A stretch of 64,000 nucleotides of DNA from Providencia hangzhouensis (GTDB lineage Bacteria > Pseudomonadota > Gammaproteobacteria > Enterobacterales > Enterobacteriaceae), in contig NZ_CP135052.1 of the NCBI RefSeq assembly GCF_029193595.2, forward strand, positions 4,030,001 through 4,094,000, written 5' to 3'. Positions 7,972 to 16,177 of this stretch are shown piece after piece; positions within the stretch are counted from its first letter, which is position 1, and every line of letters starts with the position of its first letter. The notes under the pieces were generated by a model that was not told the DNA's origin, searched no databases, and saw nothing but the letters and a program-made list of their open reading frames with translations. Position numbers and translations under genes: made by a program.

Positions 7972-8760
7972 ATGATGAATAACATGATGAAAAACAAATT
8001 GATGAACAAAAAAAATGCCCATAAAGCAGTATTCGCATTGGCTGGTGTTGTGTTGATTTCAACAACGCTATCTTCTGCTCAAGCGGCAGTTGCCTTAGAC
8101 AGAACTCGAGCGATTATTACGGGAGACGAAAAATCGATCAGTTTAAACATCAGCAACGAAAACAAACAATTACCTTATCTCGCTCAAGGTTGGGTGGAAA
8201 ATGAGAAAGGTGAAAAAATAAGCGACCCATTTACGGTATTGCCACCGGTACAGCGTGTTGAGCCGGGGGCAAAAAGCCAAATCAAAATCCAAGCTCTGCC
8301 AAGTGCCGCTTCTCTGCCGCAAGACAGAGAATCGGTGTATTACTTTAATTTGCGTGAGATTCCACCGAAAAGTGATAAACCCAATACGCTGCAACTGGCA
8401 TTACAGACACGTATTAAATTGTTTTATCGACCAAAATCAATCATTCCAACACGTGAACAAATGGATAATCCATGGCAGGAAAAAGTGACTCTTACGCGTC
8501 AGGGTAACCAGTATACGATTAATAACCCAACTGCCTATTACGTTTCTTTTGTCGATGCTGTCCCCAACAAAAATGGGCAGACAGTCGCAGGGTTTGAGCC
8601 CGTAATGGTTGCACCCAAAAGCAGCAAAGCACTGAACGTCAGTGCAGACGCATTAGGTAATAAACCTGTGCTGACCTATATCAATGATTATGGTGGTCGC
8701 CCAACACTGTCGTTTACATGTCAGGGAAATAGCTGCCATGTGGTACCTGAAAAAAAATAG
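7972..8760 (+). CDS. Periplasmic fimbrial chaperone (MrpD/PapD-type)
   Basis: The open frame begins at 7855 inside the usher gene, but the first 39 codons have no signal-peptide character. I place the start at the ATG cluster at 7972-7986. The mature protein begins near VALDRTRAI and has the PapD features: the first Ig domain with the LPYLAQGWVEN strand, the proline-rich DPFTVLPP loop, the LPQDRES(V)YYFNLREIPP signature and a second Ig domain with a carboxy-terminal cysteine pair (FTCQGNSCH). It caps pilin subunits by donor-strand complementation and delivers them to the usher encoded just upstream. The methionine-rich leader makes the exact start uncertain. Confidence 0.92.
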   Translation: MMNNMMKNKLMNKKNAHKAVFALAGVVLISTTLSSAQAAVALDRTRAIITGDEKSISLNISNENKQLPYLAQGWVENEKGEKISDPFTVLPPVQRVEPGAKSQIKIQALPSAASLPQDRESVYYFNLREIPPKSDKPNTLQLALQTRIKLFYRPKSIIPTREQMDNPWQEKVTLTRQGNQYTINNPTAYYVSFVDAVPNKNGQTVAGFEPVMVAPKSSKALNVSADALGNKPVLTYINDYGGRPTLSFTCQGNSCHVVPEKK

Positions 8761-8799
8761 ACTGATCTGAAATGCGCGATGAGATAGCAGGAGAATATC

Positions 8800-9408
8800 A
8801 TGGCAAACACAAGCAGGATGCTCCGTTATGTGGGCTTAGGAAGTTTAGCGCTGAATTTATTCAGTAGCATGGCGATGGGAACAGCCCTAAATAAAGTTGA
8901 TAGCTGGGATGTAGATGGTTCACATGGCACGCTATATGTCCATGGAGCTTTGACGGAAAGTGCTTGTCGTTTAGCAATGTCATCAGCATATCAAACTATT
9001 AATTTAGGTACTGTGGGTACAGGACAGCTTCAGCATGTTGGGCAAACTGGTAACCCTGTTGCGATTGAACTGCGTTTAGAAGATTGTCTAAGTGGTGAAA
9101 GTCGCAGCCGCACTGCACAGGGGAATCTTTTGTGGAGCCAACAAATGCCGTCAATGAAGATCCGCTTTTTGGCTCCTATAGATACCCAAGACCCGCGCTT
9201 GGCAGCTGTTATCGGTGTTCAGGGGATTGGCCTGCAATTAAGTAATGCAGCGCGTTCACCAATTAACTTAGGTGAGTACAGTACACCACAATTGGTTTCA
9301 CCTGGGCAAAACCAATTAACTTACTATGTAACGCCAGTACGTACCTCTGCTCAACTAAATGCTGGAGCTTATCAGGCGTTAATTAGATTCCAGGTAAGTT
9401 ATGAATAG
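8800..9408 (+). CDS. Minor fimbrial subunit (MrpE-like position)
   Basis: A 202-residue pilin-like protein with an amino-terminal hydrophobic leader (about 1-28), a cysteine pair (SACRLAM and EDCLSG) and the terminal FQVSYE motif. AGCAGGAG precedes the ATG. The insert between the cysteines is longer than in the other subunits here. It follows the chaperone gene, the place of mrpE and of the pap adaptor genes, so it is probably a tip-fibrillum or adaptor subunit. The stop overlaps the next start by 8 bp. Confidence 0.78.
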   Translation: MANTSRMLRYVGLGSLALNLFSSMAMGTALNKVDSWDVDGSHGTLYVHGALTESACRLAMSSAYQTINLGTVGTGQLQHVGQTGNPVAIELRLEDCLSGESRSRTAQGNLLWSQQMPSMKIRFLAPIDTQDPRLAAVIGVQGIGLQLSNAARSPINLGEYSTPQLVSPGQNQLTYYVTPVRTSAQLNAGAYQALIRFQVSYE

Positions 9409-9955
9409 GGGCATGGAGATGAGAGGAGCTTATTTTCTTACGATATGCTTTAAAGCGATTGTCCTAGTTGGGGTAATTCTCTTTGGTGCTCTGATTTCAC
9501 TCAGCTTTTCTTACAAAGCTATCGCTGCGAATCTCAGCACTAATATCCAAATTCGTGTGACGGTATACGGTGAGCCGGAATGTACCCTTGGCGGTGCAAC
9601 AACGACTTCTGTAGATTTTGGCGATATACATCAGGCAAAGATTGACGGTGCTTATGGGCGCTCACCTATCAATTACAACTTGATATGTAATGGCTTATAT
9701 AAGAATACATTAAAGATGACGCTGAGATGGACTGATAGGCAAATTAATGGTGAGTCATCCGTGACGACCAATCTCCCGAATTTAGGTATTGCCATTTACC
9801 GTGATGGAACCCGACTCAGCAATGGCGCGACACTCAATTTTAATTATGGGAATTCGCCTGCTTTGTATGCCGTCCCCGTTAAACCTACAGGGGTAAACTT
9901 AACATCAGGTGGGGATTTTACGGGCAATCTCACGATGGTATTGGATTACCAATAG
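9401..9955 (+). CDS. Minor fimbrial subunit (MrpF-like position)
   Basis: A 184-residue exported subunit. Three in-frame ATGs (9401, 9413, 9419) could start it; the last is directly preceded by GGAG, but the first overlaps the previous stop and has an AGG at suitable distance. The leader contains an unusually long hydrophobic stretch (about 15-40) before AIAAN. Mature-domain features are an ECTL cysteine, the VDFGDI strand typical of tip pilins (also found in the next two subunits), a second cysteine (LICNG) and terminal VLDYQ. This DFG(D/K)-type strand marks the MrpF/MrpG/PapE-like group. Confidence 0.78.
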   Translation: MNRGMEMRGAYFLTICFKAIVLVGVILFGALISLSFSYKAIAANLSTNIQIRVTVYGEPECTLGGATTTSVDFGDIHQAKIDGAYGRSPINYNLICNGLYKNTLKMTLRWTDRQINGESSVTTNLPNLGIAIYRDGTRLSNGATLNFNYGNSPALYAVPVKPTGVNLTSGGDFTGNLTMVLDYQ

Positions 9956-9965
9956 GATGATATCA

Positions 9966-10463
9966 ATGAAATTATACCGTTATCTTCTCTCGGTCTGCAT
10001 GATGCTTAGCCTGTTTAGCCAAAGCCAAGCATCAACACTTGGTATCCAGCTAAAAGGTCGATTATTGGTGACACCGCCCGAGTGTATTTTGAATAACAAC
10101 CAACAAGAAACTATACATTTTGGCGATATATTGCTCCCACGTATTGATGGAGTTCAATACAAGCGTACTGTACCGATGAGACTCAGCTGCACAAATCTAG
10201 CGAAAAACGCTATAAAGCTCACGCTTGTCGGCGATGGAACATCATTTAATAGCAATGGCGCATTGAAAACGAGTAACCCAAAACTCGGTCTTTCCTTTTA
10301 TGTGAACAATGCTAAGCAAGTTATTAACCAGCCTTTCAATGTGTTATATACAGCGCTGCCAACCTTAGAGGTTGCCCCAGTAAAAAACAGTAATGCCAAT
10401 TTTACAAATACCGATGGCGGATTTTTTACAGCACTGGCAACACTGAAAATTGAGTATCAGTGA
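9966..10463 (+). CDS. Minor fimbrial subunit (MrpG-like)
   Basis: The frame opens at 9909 inside the previous gene, but the ATG at 9966 has AGGA eight bases upstream and begins a clean signal peptide (MKLYRYLLSVCMMLSLFSQSQA). The 165-residue product has the pilin cysteine pair (PECIL and LSCTN), the IHFGDI strand and ends in LKIEYQ. It is clearly a paralogue of the subunits encoded on either side (shared GxL.VTPPEC... opening and TALPTLEVAPV segment), so this part of the operon arose by serial duplication. A tip-fibrillum role is inferred. Confidence 0.78.
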   Translation: MKLYRYLLSVCMMLSLFSQSQASTLGIQLKGRLLVTPPECILNNNQQETIHFGDILLPRIDGVQYKRTVPMRLSCTNLAKNAIKLTLVGDGTSFNSNGALKTSNPKLGLSFYVNNAKQVINQPFNVLYTALPTLEVAPVKNSNANFTNTDGGFFTALATLKIEYQ

Positions 10464-10471
10464 GAATGATT

Positions 10472-10978
10472 ATGTGGAATAACAATCAAATTAAGCATTG
10501 GATGGCAGGATTTATAATGGTGATGTCCATATCTTCAGCGCAAGCAAATTGGGCATTTGATGGCACGTTAATTATTCCTCCTGTTTGCCAATTAAGCCAT
10601 GACGACCCAATAAAAGTTTCATTCGGTAAAGTGGGTGTACGAAAAATCAACGGTACCGCCTTCAAGCAATCTATTCCTTTTCAATTAAATTGTGTTGGCG
10701 ATATGACACAACCGTGGGATATCAGCTTGATATTCGGAGGAACACCTGCAGGAAGTGGATTTGATAATGCGACATTAAGAACAGTGACACCGTTGAATAA
10801 TGGCAAATTAGGAATTCAAATTCAAAAAAATGGCCAACCTCAACCATTGAATGAAGCCTTTTTGATTAATGCGGCTTCATTACCATCCCTTTCAGCCGTT
10901 CCTGTCATGCGTTCAGGAAGCGAACTTGTAGGGGATAATTTTACTGCATCAGGCACGTTAACCATTATTTTTGAATAG
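10472..10978 (+). CDS. Minor fimbrial subunit (MrpG-like paralogue)
   Basis: Possible starts are GTG 10460, ATG 10466 and ATG 10472. The last is spaced correctly from a GTGAG sequence that overlaps the previous stop, so I chose it. The product is a 168-residue pilin with signal peptide to about SSAQA, opening strand WAFDGTLIIPPVC, the VSFGKVG strand, second cysteine LNCVG and terminal TIIFE. The conserved SLPSLSAVPV segment pairs it with the preceding subunit. The last-strand ending FE lacks the usual tyrosine, a small departure from the family pattern. Confidence 0.75.
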   Translation: MWNNNQIKHWMAGFIMVMSISSAQANWAFDGTLIIPPVCQLSHDDPIKVSFGKVGVRKINGTAFKQSIPFQLNCVGDMTQPWDISLIFGGTPAGSGFDNATLRTVTPLNNGKLGIQIQKNGQPQPLNEAFLINAASLPSLSAVPVMRSGSELVGDNFTASGTLTIIFE

Positions 10979-10996
10979 GAGGCGGCAGTCATAACT

Positions 10997-11527
10997 ATGA
11001 ATATTAAACGTAATATGAGCTTTGCCTTTAGCTTATGGTTTTTGGGTGCCACTGCGGCTTTTTCTGCAAATGTGGAGTTTGATGGCACGCTAATTGAAGA
11101 TGCTTGTGACGTTTATCCGGGCGACGAATCGATTGAATTAGATTTCGGTACGATAGTGGATAAATACCTGTATCTAAATACTCAAACAAATAGCCAACCT
11201 TTTACCATTCGCTTAATCAATTGCGATTTAGCATTAGGCCATGAAGTGAAAGTCACATTTATTGGCGCAGAAAGTTCAGCTTTACCTGGTTTATTGGCAT
11301 TAGATGCAGGAAGCCAAGCAACTGGCGTGGCTGTTGGTATTGAAAGTATTTCCGGTGCGGCAATCAAAATTAATAGTGGCAGTTATACCCAAGGGTTATA
11401 TACCGGAAATAATAATGACCTAAGATTTCAAGCGTATGTGAGAGCTGAGCCAGTTGCATTGCAAAATAAATCAATTGTGCTCGGTTCATGGGCTGCGAGT
11501 GCCACGTTCAAATTAGATTATGAGTAA
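10997..11527 (+). CDS. Minor fimbrial subunit (pilin-like)
   Basis: A 176-residue exported subunit with signal peptide to about FSANV, first strand VEFDGTLIEDAC, second cysteine INCDL and terminal FKLDYE. It is closer in style to the major pilin and PapH-like protein (long ALGHEVKVTFIGAES segment) than to the two DFG-type subunits just before it. AGGAGG lies at the end of the previous gene, 13 bp before the ATG, a rather long spacing. Its position just before the adhesin gene suggests an adaptor between shaft and tip. Confidence 0.75.
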   Translation: MNIKRNMSFAFSLWFLGATAAFSANVEFDGTLIEDACDVYPGDESIELDFGTIVDKYLYLNTQTNSQPFTIRLINCDLALGHEVKVTFIGAESSALPGLLALDAGSQATGVAVGIESISGAAIKINSGSYTQGLYTGNNNDLRFQAYVRAEPVALQNKSIVLGSWAASATFKLDYE

Positions 11528-11533
11528 ATCATT

Positions 11534-12400
11534 ATGTATGCGAAAAAAGCAAAAATATACGGAATGTTAAATACAAGCCGTTTGAGTATTTTATTATTAA
11601 TCATCGCATTAGCGTCTCTATTTCCTTCTCGCCCAGCCAATGCGATTGCGTATGTAATGCCTGTGAGTATGACCTCTGGAGCCTGGCCTCGTGTTGAGAT
11701 GGACATTCTTTCTTGGAGTGAAGCAAGTGGTGTCACTAACCCTTGTTATGGGTCAACAGAATGCTGGGTAGGCCCTGATGTTCTGTATGCATCTGGTGCG
11801 CCGTCGTTGAGTGGCTCTTGCTTAGATTATGGTAACTGCATTCGAATTAACCAGTATCGAACAGCGGAAGAAGTCGCAGCGGCTTTTCGTAGTGCAAAAG
11901 GAATTCCTTATCGTGCATCGTTTGTCATTGATAGCCCAAATGCAACTTGTATTGGGTTATTTTATGTCAACCATAAACCAACCCCGGGAGTTAGGAATGC
12001 AATCCAATGGCCAGGTAGCGTTTGTGGTAAAATTCCACCTACAAATCAAACATGTAGTATTTCTTTGCCTTCTTTTGTTAATCACGGGGCGCTCAGTAAC
12101 ACGAGTTTAAATGGTAAAACAAACTCAGTTTCTGGCAATATCACTTGTACACAGGCGACAAATATCAACTTATTTGCTCGCTCAACCACGGGTGAGCGTT
12201 ATGTATATTTAAATTCGACTTCTAACTTTTATTCAAATCCATTAATTAATAATCAAAATGGCTGGAATGGCGCGAACATGAATATTTCTGGAAACAATGC
12301 GGCGAATTCATTTACATTCACTTCTGAATTGCATGCATCAGGAACGGTAACGCCTGGATATTACACAGGAAATGCAGTCGTCATTATTGCATTTAATTAG
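11534..12400 (+). CDS. MrpH-like fimbrial tip adhesin
   Basis: A 288-residue two-domain protein. The ATG at 11534 is 6 bp past the previous stop; the in-frame ATG at 11564 starts a more typical signal peptide (MLNTSRLSILLLIIALASLF). The amino domain (about 40-170) is cysteine-rich (C71, C77, C96, C102, C139, C164), and the carboxy domain (about 174-288) is a pilin domain ending in VVIIAFN. That two-domain layout and the last place in the operon match MrpH, the receptor-binding tip of MR/P fimbriae. MrpH of Proteus coordinates zinc with three histidines; the putative binding domain here has a single histidine (H147), so the ligand chemistry probably differs. Confidence 0.78.
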   Translation: MYAKKAKIYGMLNTSRLSILLLIIALASLFPSRPANAIAYVMPVSMTSGAWPRVEMDILSWSEASGVTNPCYGSTECWVGPDVLYASGAPSLSGSCLDYGNCIRINQYRTAEEVAAAFRSAKGIPYRASFVIDSPNATCIGLFYVNHKPTPGVRNAIQWPGSVCGKIPPTNQTCSISLPSFVNHGALSNTSLNGKTNSVSGNITCTQATNINLFARSTTGERYVYLNSTSNFYSNPLINNQNGWNGANMNISGNNAANSFTFTSELHASGTVTPGYYTGNAVVIIAFN

Positions 12401-12442
12401 TTAATCAAAGCCTTCGAACCCAATTCACTAACTTGGTAGTTT

Positions 12443-12477
12443 AGCAGCGTATTTTTAAATAGAATACGCTGCTTTTA
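12443..12477 (+). terminator. Rho-independent terminator of the fimbrial operon
   Basis: 11-bp perfect stem AGCAGCGTATT / AATACGCTGCT with a 9-nt loop, running into TTTT, 43 bp after the adhesin stop. Confidence 0.85.
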
Positions 12478-13016
12478 TGAATATTAATAAGCTGTAACCT
12501 TTTCATTTCAATAACATTTCTAACCCGATAGAAAACTTGAAACCCACTAGCACCGCAAAGTAAATAACCAGTGCATTGCTGGTACTCGATGTGGCACTCT
12601 CACTTCACCAAAGGTATATCTGCAAGCTAAACTATTTGACAAATTTAGCGAAAAAACCAGCAACCACATGATATAATTTGAGTTTAGAATTAAAAGTCCT
12701 AACGATATAAACTCGCCTGAACCGGACGGTACCCCCTAATGTAATAAAAAGCCAATCATAGCTATGTATTACCGATTCAAATGTGACAATACATAGCTAC
12801 CAATGCTAAATTATAAAAAGAACATGCAATCGAAAAATCTTATATTAAGTCAAATGTAAAAATTGAGTTTCTGCTGACACTCCGATTAGTTCAATACTCT
12901 GAATAGGGGTAAGTGTGTGAAATGCTCCTTTTTCATGATAAACTTATATTGAAAATATAAAGAGTTAGGTTGATTCAGACTTAGTATACAAATAAGCTCA
13001 ATACTGGATTTTAGTC
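12478..13016. other. Gene-poor region with an inverted repeat and a possible gene remnant
   Basis: No intact gene is seen. On the minus strand about 12503-12584 reads as a short hydrophobic carboxy-terminal-like stretch ending in a stop, possibly the tail of a decayed membrane-protein gene. I cannot name it. A perfect 12-bp inverted repeat (TAGCTATGTATT, 12759-12770, with its complement at 12788-12799) surrounds a 17-nt loop. The promoter of the MarR gene should lie in the last 100 bp. Confidence 0.4.
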
Positions 13017-13550
13017 ATGAAAGAAATCAAAAAAATGTCAGATAAAGACTTTGTTGATACACTAATACAAGAGTGGCTGGAAACCGTCCCTACATTAGAC
13101 TTGAGTGGTTTGCCTATTATCGCCCGCATAGTACGCATGAGCCATTATATTTCTCAATTTATTGATGCCAATCTCGCTTGTTATAATCTAAATGTGGGTG
13201 AGTTTGAGGTACTAGCAGCACTTGCTAGGAATCCTGATCGTCAGCTTTCACCAAAAGAACTTCAAAAAAAAATCCTTATTTCCTCCGGTGGGTTATCTAA
13301 CCGAATTAATCGATTAGAAGAAAAGAAATTTATTGTTAGAATTCCAGATCCTGCGGATAGACGTGGTGTGATTGTAAAAATAACACCAGAGGGACGAAAG
13401 CTAACCCTTGAAGCTGTGGAAACTCACGTCGCGATTGAAAAATCATTAGTTCAAGGATTAGATGACGAAAATAAAGATCAACTCGCAATGCTACTGAAAA
13501 AACTTATTCAATCACAAAAATCTGAGCTCAACGAAAAAAATGGGGCTTAA
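13017..13550 (+). CDS. MarR-family transcriptional regulator
   Basis: A 177-residue regulator with an amino-terminal dimerisation helix and a winged-helix domain (about 60-150). Typical MarR elements are visible: SPKELQKKILISSGGLSNRINRLEEKKFI as helix-turn-helix and the DPADRRGVIVKITPEGRKL wing. It faces an EamA exporter gene read from the opposite strand, and the exporter is divergent from a dcuC operon. The intergenic region between those two carries paired palindromes of MarR type (14609-14630, 14735-14755), so this protein is the likely local repressor. Its ligand is unknown. Confidence 0.88.
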   Translation: MKEIKKMSDKDFVDTLIQEWLETVPTLDLSGLPIIARIVRMSHYISQFIDANLACYNLNVGEFEVLAALARNPDRQLSPKELQKKILISSGGLSNRINRLEEKKFIVRIPDPADRRGVIVKITPEGRKLTLEAVETHVAIEKSLVQGLDDENKDQLAMLLKKLIQSQKSELNEKNGA

Positions 13551-13585
13551 TAAAAAACCCCAAAGTTGGAATAAACCTCAGGGTG

Positions 13586-13612
13586 CAGCTCACATTGAGC
13601 TGTCTTCATTTT
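13586..13612. terminator. Hairpin between convergent MarR and EamA genes
   Basis: 7-bp stem CAGCTCA / TGAGCTG with a CAT loop followed by a T-rich stretch on the plus strand; it would serve the MarR transcript. Confidence 0.45.
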
Positions 13613-13624
13613 GCCTTAATCACT

Positions 13625-14566
13625 TTAGTTAGGTTTTTTACTGACCCGTCCCTCAGACTTTAAAACTAACCATAACCCAGCCAAAATCAAACATAGCCCT
13701 ACTATAGCAAACATATTAACATTTTCATGGGCAACAACGATCGCCAGGAAAAATGCCACAATTGGTTCAATTAAACCCAATGCCACTCCTGTTGGAGCAC
13801 TAATATGTTTCAAAGCTTGAGTATATAAAAGATAAGCCACTCCAGTTGTTAATAATCCAAGATAAAATATGACTGCAATGCTCACCCAACTGACAGTTGG
13901 CGTTCCCGCTAGTATCCAAGCAATTGGAACCGCGATAAATATAGCAATACTGAATGTATGCTTAGTAATGGTTAATGGAGAATCAATGCTAACCAATTTC
14001 TTACTCATCAACGTATAAAGTGCATAGCAAAAGCCAGCACTTAAACAAATAAGTAAGCCCCCCGTATTGATTTGCCAACTGCTACTTTGAGAAAGAACCA
14101 TCCATGTCCCTCCAGCCGTCGCACAAAAAGTTCCAAGCCACCAAAGTAAAGATGGGGATTTCTTGAGAAGAATCGCCTGCATTAAGCCAGCCCAAATAGG
14201 TGCGCTACCAATAGTTGTTGCTGTACCAATAGCAATCCCTGTCGCCTTTATACCTGCAAAAAACGTTAAGTTATATAACCCCATACAAATACCTGCGATA
14301 GTAATATATCGCCAATATCTCCTTGACCTATTCGAAGAATTTTCGCTTTGCTGTCGCTCATTTATTTTTAGTGATTGGCGGCTTGCACTACGATAAAAAA
14401 ACAACAAATGGAAGAATAAACACGCAACAAGTAATCTAAATGCACCAATCCAGTAAGGTGCTGTTGCACCCTGTACAAAGCTTTGAGCCGTCCCCGCAGT
14501 ACCCCATAAAAAAGCGGCACTTAGCGCTAGTGTGATACCCACTAAAGATACTTTTCTCATCGTCAT
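13625..14566 (-). CDS. EamA/DMT-superfamily inner-membrane transporter
   Basis: A 313-residue protein with ten predicted membrane helices arranged as two EamA repeats (about 14-145 and 165-305), the standard drug/metabolite transporter fold. Each half has the glycine-rich pattern of the family (GTAGTAQSF, GLYNLTFFAGIKAT, LEPIVAFFLAI at the end). Such proteins usually export amino acids, nucleosides or metabolites; the substrate cannot be read. It is transcribed divergently from the dcuC operon across a 220-bp region carrying two palindromes that may bind the neighbouring MarR protein. Confidence 0.85.
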   Translation of the reverse strand: MTMRKVSLVGITLALSAAFLWGTAGTAQSFVQGATAPYWIGAFRLLVACLFFHLLFFYRSASRQSLKINERQQSENSSNRSRRYWRYITIAGICMGLYNLTFFAGIKATGIAIGTATTIGSAPIWAGLMQAILLKKSPSLLWWLGTFCATAGGTWMVLSQSSSWQINTGGLLICLSAGFCYALYTLMSKKLVSIDSPLTITKHTFSIAIFIAVPIAWILAGTPTVSWVSIAVIFYLGLLTTGVAYLLYTQALKHISAPTGVALGLIEPIVAFFLAIVVAHENVNMFAIVGLCLILAGLWLVLKSEGRVSKKPN

Positions 14567-14608
14567 TGAACTTTTACCACCATTTCAATAAAAATATATC
14601 TTCACACT

Positions 14609-14630
14609 AAGATACTTCATAAGAAGATAC
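14609..14630 (-). promoter_or_regulatory. MarR-type palindromic operator, copy 1
   Basis: On the minus strand this reads GTATCTTCTTATGAAGTATC. It shares the 15-bp core TATCTTCTTATGAAG with copy 2 and is oriented opposite to it. It lies 43 bp upstream of the EamA start and is internally palindromic (TATCTTC / GAAGATA-like arms). Confidence 0.6.
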
Positions 14631-14734
14631 AAGTTGGATTAGATTCAAGGTGAAAGAAAAGTAATTGTTCATGATAAAAATCAATTATAGTAAGTTTTTT
14701 GATTGATATTAAAAAGCGAATTACTAATATTGAT

Positions 14735-14755
14735 ATATCTTCTTATGAAGATACT
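14735..14755 (+). promoter_or_regulatory. MarR-type palindromic operator, copy 2
   Basis: TATCTTCTTATGAAGATA at 14736-14753 is an 18-bp near-perfect palindrome sharing a 15-bp core with copy 1. It lies 33 bp upstream of the dcuC start, between it and any promoter in the gap. Confidence 0.6.
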
Positions 14756-14786
14756 TCCAACAAAGAAATAATAATGAGAGGCAGCT

Positions 14787-16151
14787 ATGACTGTTATATT
14801 TATCAGTGTAATAGTGTTGATACTGGCGGGTTATGCAATTGCGAAGAACTACGAAGCAAAGATTGTATTGTTCACTGCTGGTATTGCGCTGATGCTCAGC
14901 GCAGCAATGTTAGGGATGCCCATTTTAGATATAAAACAAAGTACAGGGAATATTTGGCTTGATCCACTAAAACAAATACAGCTAGGGTTTATAAAACAGT
15001 TTGGTGGCGCAGGGATCATAATCATGGTCCTATTTGGTTTTTCTTCTTATATGTCACGCATTGGTGCAAACGATGCAGCCGTTCATTTAGTCGCAAAACC
15101 TATTTCAAAAATTCGTTCTCCTTATATCCTAGTCCCAATCGTTTTTTGGTTAGGAAACTTACTATCATTAGTGATCCCCAGCGCAGCTTCATTAGCCGTT
15201 ATTTTAATGGCGACCTTATATCCAATATTAAGAGCTGCCAAAATGTCATCAATGACAGCGGCAGGTATTATTGCAACTACGGCGACAATTATGCCAACAC
15301 CACTAGGGGGTGATAATGTTGTTGCGGCTCGATTACTGGGTTTTGAACATGTTGTCGACTACGTCACGTTACACCATGCTGTTGTCTCACTTCCTGTTTT
15401 ATTATTAATGGGATTTGCACACTATTTTTGGCAAAAGTATATGGATAAGCGCCAAGGTGCATCCGCATTTACTGAAGTTGATGAAAGTAAACTCGAAGGT
15501 AATAAAGAACTACCCCCTGCTTACTACGCCTTATTTCCGCTCGTTCCACTTATTCTAATTATCGTTTTAGGACTCTGTTTTCGAGAAATCAAAGTGGGGC
15601 TTGTTGAAATCACACTCTTCTCTTTTATTCTTGCATTTGCCACTGAACTTATCCGTAAAGGCAATCCAAAAGAACAAATGGTTCAAGCTGGGCTCTTTTT
15701 TAAAGGCATGGGTGAAGGCTTTTCTCAAGTTGTTGTTCTGATTGTTGCCGCAGGTACGCTTGTTGCTGGCCTTAATGCTATTGGCATCATCGATATGATT
15801 TCGGGCGTGGTCAAAAACGTGAATAATGCAGGCGTTGGATTAATGTTTATTTTCTCCGGCTTAACAGCATTAATCACCTTTATTAGCGGTAGTGGTAATG
15901 CGGTATTTTATTCTTTCATTGAATTAATTCCATCTATAGCGAATCAAGCCCATGTTGATCCAATTATGGTTGCTCTTCCAATGCAATTTACGTCTAACTT
16001 AGTTCGAGCAATCTCCCCAGTCTCAGCTGTCGTCATTATTGTCGCATCGGTTATCAAAGTGAGTCCTGTTGAAGTAGTGAAAAGAACCTCTGTACCTTTA
16101 GCGGTAGGCACGATAGCAACGTTAATTTATGCATATTTTCTGTATGCGTAG
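14787..16151 (+). CDS. dcuC: Anaerobic C4-dicarboxylate transporter of the DcuC family
   Basis: A 454-residue polytopic protein with about twelve hydrophobic segments and DcuC signatures: GFSSYMSRIGA, the IMPTPLGGDN loop and the ISGSGNAVFYSF motif with following PMQF helix. AGAGGCAGCT precedes the ATG. DcuC carriers exchange or export succinate, fumarate and aspartate during anaerobic growth. It opens an operon with an amidohydrolase and a periplasmic asparaginase, which makes sense because asparagine cleavage yields aspartate, a fumarate source for anaerobic respiration. A second DcuC-family paralogue is encoded at 42565-43935. Regulation is probably by the nearby MarR protein through the palindromes upstream. 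Confidence 0.88.
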   Translation: MTVIFISVIVLILAGYAIAKNYEAKIVLFTAGIALMLSAAMLGMPILDIKQSTGNIWLDPLKQIQLGFIKQFGGAGIIIMVLFGFSSYMSRIGANDAAVHLVAKPISKIRSPYILVPIVFWLGNLLSLVIPSAASLAVILMATLYPILRAAKMSSMTAAGIIATTATIMPTPLGGDNVVAARLLGFEHVVDYVTLHHAVVSLPVLLLMGFAHYFWQKYMDKRQGASAFTEVDESKLEGNKELPPAYYALFPLVPLILIIVLGLCFREIKVGLVEITLFSFILAFATELIRKGNPKEQMVQAGLFFKGMGEGFSQVVVLIVAAGTLVAGLNAIGIIDMISGVVKNVNNAGVGLMFIFSGLTALITFISGSGNAVFYSFIELIPSIANQAHVDPIMVALPMQFTSNLVRAISPVSAVVIIVASVIKVSPVEVVKRTSVPLAVGTIATLIYAYFLYA

Positions 16152-16177
16152 AATGGGTTATTAAAAGGAAAATAAAA

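Noticed and set aside
7631..8065. 144-codon leftward open frame at the usher/chaperone junction
   Set aside because: It opposes the usher end and chaperone start; cysteine- and serine-rich translation typical of antisense frames.
14699..14962. 87-codon open frame across the dcuC start
   Set aside because: It overlaps the dcuC gene out of frame, covers a regulatory palindrome and encodes a low-complexity cysteine-rich peptide; the dcuC frame has the ribosome site and family motifs.
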